A stretch of DNA of 6,478 nucleotides, from the NCBI GenBank assembly GCA_024275855.1, contig JAJRYL010000094.1, positions 1-6,478 of the forward strand, read 5' to 3'. This document shows, piece by piece, positions 4,514-6,478 of this stretch (positions within the stretch are counted from its first letter, which is position 1; each line of letters starts with the position of its first letter). The position numbers and the translations under genes were made by a program. The notes below the pieces were generated by a model. That model searched no databases and was not told where the DNA came from. It worked only from the letters and a program-made list of their open reading frames with translations. Source of the DNA: Deltaproteobacteria bacterium. GTDB taxonomy: Bacteria > Desulfobacterota > GWC2-55-46 > JADFVP01.

Positions 4514-5986
4514 CTACTTACTCTCTTTGAGTACTTCGTCTGTATGCTTGAATTTTTCAAGCACAAAACTTTCGTACGCCTCTCTTAACGTATTTATGAA
4601 AGAGAACTTCATCGGGTAGATCTTTCTCTTAATAAGATACGCCTTGGTAAAGAAGTAGAGCACAAAGTAGAGGCTCGATAACGGCAGGTTGATAAGGTGG
4701 TTTACCGTTATATTCCTGAGAGACGGGAAGAGCAGGCACAGGGTTGAGAGCAGCGAGAGGTTGCGCTGCTGCAACTTCTCTTTCGCGCTGAAGATCTTTA
4801 AAGGAGAGAGCGACTGGTAACTCATGTGAAGCGAGTCGTAGTCTCCGTCGAAGTAACCGTTGGTAATGGCGTACTCGGCGAGCGCGGTCTTCGGATACGG
4901 GAAGAAGAGCGGAAATTCGCCGAAAGTCACCTTGCAGTCGAGGTTGAGGTCGAGGGACTCTATATCTTCTTTGATAGACGTGCTCGGTATGGCGAAGATA
5001 GTGTTAGAAAATGTTGGTATGCCGTGTTTGTGGCACAACTCAAAGGCGTCGGTCATTGTAGAGCGCGACATGTCGCGCTTGAGTATGTCGTTTCTTACGC
5101 GTTCGTTGCCGCTCTCTATAGACATGCTGATAGAGGCGAGCCCGGCTTTTTTCATCTTTAAAAGTATCGGTTCCGTAAGCAGGTTGGCGCGCATAAGGCA
5201 GTGGAAGGGCACGCCGATTTCGCGCGGGTAGCGCTGTGAAAATTCGTCGAGCCATTCGTCGTCCTTGTAAAGGAATATATCGTCGTAGAACTTTATGAAC
5301 TGCGTTTCGTAATTCTCTTTAAGCTCTTTAAGCTCGGCGATTACCCTCGAAACGCTCATGCGCGATACCACCGGCCCTTTGCCTTTGTAAAGGGCGTTGT
5401 ACTGGTGGTTGAAGCAGTAGGTGCATTTGTACGGACACCCCCTGCTTACCATGAACGAGCGCATGGGAAAACGGACAAGGCGGGTGGACGAGTAGACGAG
5501 TTCACGGTCGAGAAATGGAAGGTCGTCCAACGAACGGCGGCGCGGCCGCACGCTCTTGGCGCTTTCGGACGAGAAGTTGCTTTTGGTTACTATATTGGCG
5601 ATTGTGTCGTACGGCTCGCCCTTTTCAATCGCCGAGAGAAGCTCCGGCCACGCGTCGTCGCCCTCGCCGATACAGAGCGCGTCGAACGGATGTTCCTTTA
5701 TAATATCGGGGAAAAACGTGGCGTGCGGCCCGCCGATTACGGTAACGACATTGGGCAGCGTCTCTTTTATAAGGTCGTTGGCGGCGATATAGTACTTGTG
5801 CTCTCCGGTCTTGGCGCTAAAGGCCACAACGTCGGGCGCCTCTTTTTTAACGGTCTCCATAAGTTTACCGTCGGAGAGCACGGCCATAGCCGTCGTGTGC
5901 CCCTGCTCTTTGGCTAATGCCGAGAGCAGCATAATACCCATAGGGTCTATATATTCAACGTCTTTTAAGACAAAAAGAATCTTCAA
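4514..5986 (-). CDS. Radical SAM enzyme with N-terminal cobalamin-binding-type domain
   Basis: 490 residues starting at TTG 5986. Residues 1-130 have the Rossmann-like layout of B12-binding domains: MKILFVLKDVEYIDPMGI, LLSALAKEQGH, VVAFSAKTGEH, VIGGPHATFFPD and CIGEGD. As in most such radical SAM proteins, the classical DxHxxG histidine motif is absent. The radical SAM core follows with SRGCPYKCTYC (C184, C188, C191; CX3CX2C) and SIESGNERVR (289-298), typical of class B methylase/BchE-like enzymes. These often methylate unactivated carbons or phosphorus or rearrange rings, using methylcobalamin and SAM. Residues ~405-455 are hydrophobic and mixed with basic residues, suggesting peripheral membrane contact and perhaps a lipid-linked substrate. 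It lies 18 bp after the GT2 gene, within one operon. Substrate unknown; lipid or glycan modification is inferred from context. Confidence 0.92.
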   Translation of the reverse strand: MKILFVLKDVEYIDPMGIMLLSALAKEQGHTTAMAVLSDGKLMETVKKEAPDVVAFSAKTGEHKYYIAANDLIKETLPNVVTVIGGPHATFFPDIIKEHPFDALCIGEGDDAWPELLSAIEKGEPYDTIANIVTKSNFSSESAKSVRPRRRSLDDLPFLDRELVYSSTRLVRFPMRSFMVSRGCPYKCTYCFNHQYNALYKGKGPVVSRMSVSRVIAELKELKENYETQFIKFYDDIFLYKDDEWLDEFSQRYPREIGVPFHCLMRANLLTEPILLKMKKAGLASISMSIESGNERVRNDILKRDMSRSTMTDAFELCHKHGIPTFSNTIFAIPSTSIKEDIESLDLNLDCKVTFGEFPLFFPYPKTALAEYAITNGYFDGDYDSLHMSYQSLSPLKIFSAKEKLQQRNLSLLSTLCLLFPSLRNITVNHLINLPLSSLYFVLYFFTKAYLIKRKIYPMKFSFINTLREAYESFVLEKFKHTDEVLKESK

Positions 5987-5992
5987 TTTATA

Positions 5993-5998
5993 TCCTTC
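5993..5998 (-). promoter_or_regulatory. RBS that supports a TTG start
   Basis: GAAGGA on the minus strand ends six bases before the TTG at 5986. The next in-frame ATG (Met16) would remove the first beta-strand of the B12-type domain, so TTG is the likely true start. Confidence 0.75.
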
Positions 5999-6004
5999 AA
6001 CCCG

Positions 6005-6478
6005 TCAGCTTTTTGCTTCGCCCACCCTGTTGTAAAAGGCGCGGCTTTTAAGGCGCACTTCTATAAACAGAGAGGCGATAGCGCTAACTACGCTTACTAT
6101 ATTTTTGAACGTAAAGGCCTGCGAAGCGCCGGTCTCTCTTTGCGAAATATCTACCCCTACCTCTACGTAAGTCGAGCCGGACCTGATAAGGCGCACTAAA
6201 ATAGAGGCCATGTACGCAAAACCCCACGTGGTAAGTTTGAGCTTTTTAAGCTCCTTGGCTTTCAGTACGCAGGTACCGTTGTAGTACTTCAACCTCAGAC
6301 CGAAGAGGGTATTCATAAGTATAACGAAGGCGCGTGAGACTATACGCCTCGACCACTGCCTGACCCAGGTATTATTCGTGTACGGAATTACAAGGTCGGC
6401 TTTGCCTGTCTTGGCCAAGACCCTCTCAATAGCTTCGGACGGTATTTCGTTGTCGCCCGGCACCATCATTACGTACTC
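6005..6478 (-). CDS. GT2-family glycosyltransferase, C-terminal portion (5' partial)
   Basis: The frame is open to the window edge (EYV precedes the first visible Met), so the true start lies beyond 6478; 157 residues are visible. GT2 enzymes have a GT-A fold and transfer sugars from nucleotide donors; the closest style here is the polyprenyl-phosphate (dolichyl-phosphate mannosyltransferase-like) group. Visible signatures are VPGDNE (6-11), occupying the place of the metal-binding DxD motif, then LVIPYTNN, a basic stretch RRIVSRAF (44-51), LFGLRLKYYNGTCVLK (58-73) and, near the end, QRETG (113-117), equivalent to the catalytic-loop (Q/R)RxxG. The C-terminus (126-141) is moderately hydrophobic but no clear pair of membrane helices follows. 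It ends 18 bp before the radical SAM gene and is the first visible gene of the operon; the promoter is outside the window. Sugar donor and acceptor are unknown. Confidence 0.85.
   Translation of the reverse strand, partial: EYVMMVPGDNEIPSEAIERVLAKTGKADLVIPYTNNTWVRQWSRRIVSRAFVILMNTLFGLRLKYYNGTCVLKAKELKKLKLTTWGFAYMASILVRLIRSGSTYVEVGVDISQRETGASQAFTFKNIVSVVSAIASLFIEVRLKSRAFYNRVGEAKS

Noticed and set aside
4444..4566. 41-residue N-terminal extension of the DxDH membrane protein
   Set aside because: It overlaps the preceding gene by 53 bp, is Ser/Lys-rich with no family likeness, and the ATG at 4443 gives a natural N-terminus.
4826..5231. Overlapping plus-strand frames of 111 and 123 residues
   Set aside because: Both are antisense shadows of the radical SAM core, with no motifs of their own.
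5405..5917. 170-residue plus-strand open frame opposite the B12-type radical SAM gene
   Set aside because: It is antisense to a gene with clear family motifs; its own translation is Arg/Gly/Val-rich with no recognisable domain.

Overview
The window looks like a chromosomal segment of a Gram-negative bacterium with roughly balanced base composition. A GT9 (heptosyltransferase-type) gene implies an outer membrane with LPS-like glycans. The type IV pilin, read from a textbook sigma-54 promoter, resembles the short PilA of Geobacter and its relatives. A Desulfobacterota/Deltaproteobacteria-like lineage is therefore plausible, but this is an inference from two genes.

Layout. (1) Positions 1-1161, plus strand: the 3' part of a large envelope protein ending in TPR repeats, with its 5' end outside the window. 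(2) Positions 1162-1453: a regulatory interval with paired TGACA/TGTCA inverted repeats, a sigma-54 -24/-12 element and an AT-rich leader. (3) Positions 1454-1873, plus strand: a type IV pilin. (4) Positions 1901-1955: a very strong terminator, symmetric enough to serve both strands, where the plus-strand pilin gene and the minus-strand block converge; a second GC-rich hairpin follows. (5) Positions 2018-6478, minus strand: five genes. In transcription order they are a GT2 glycosyltransferase (5' end outside the window), a cobalamin-binding-type radical SAM enzyme, a small DxDH-type membrane protein, a GT9 glycosyltransferase and a second radical SAM enzyme with a cysteine-rich C-terminus.

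The first four minus-strand genes are tightly packed: an 18-bp gap, a 70-bp gap, then a 22-bp overlap. They probably form one operon that ends at a terminator at 2974-2999. The fifth gene lies beyond that terminator and is read either by read-through or from its own leader.

How the genes may work together: two glycosyltransferases, a putative membrane-embedded hydrolase and two radical SAM enzymes suggest a pathway that builds and chemically modifies a surface glycan or glycolipid. The individual family calls are well supported by motifs. The shared pathway and its product are inference, and this cluster is the best candidate in the window for an undescribed system. No tRNA, rRNA, CRISPR array or insertion sequence was seen.
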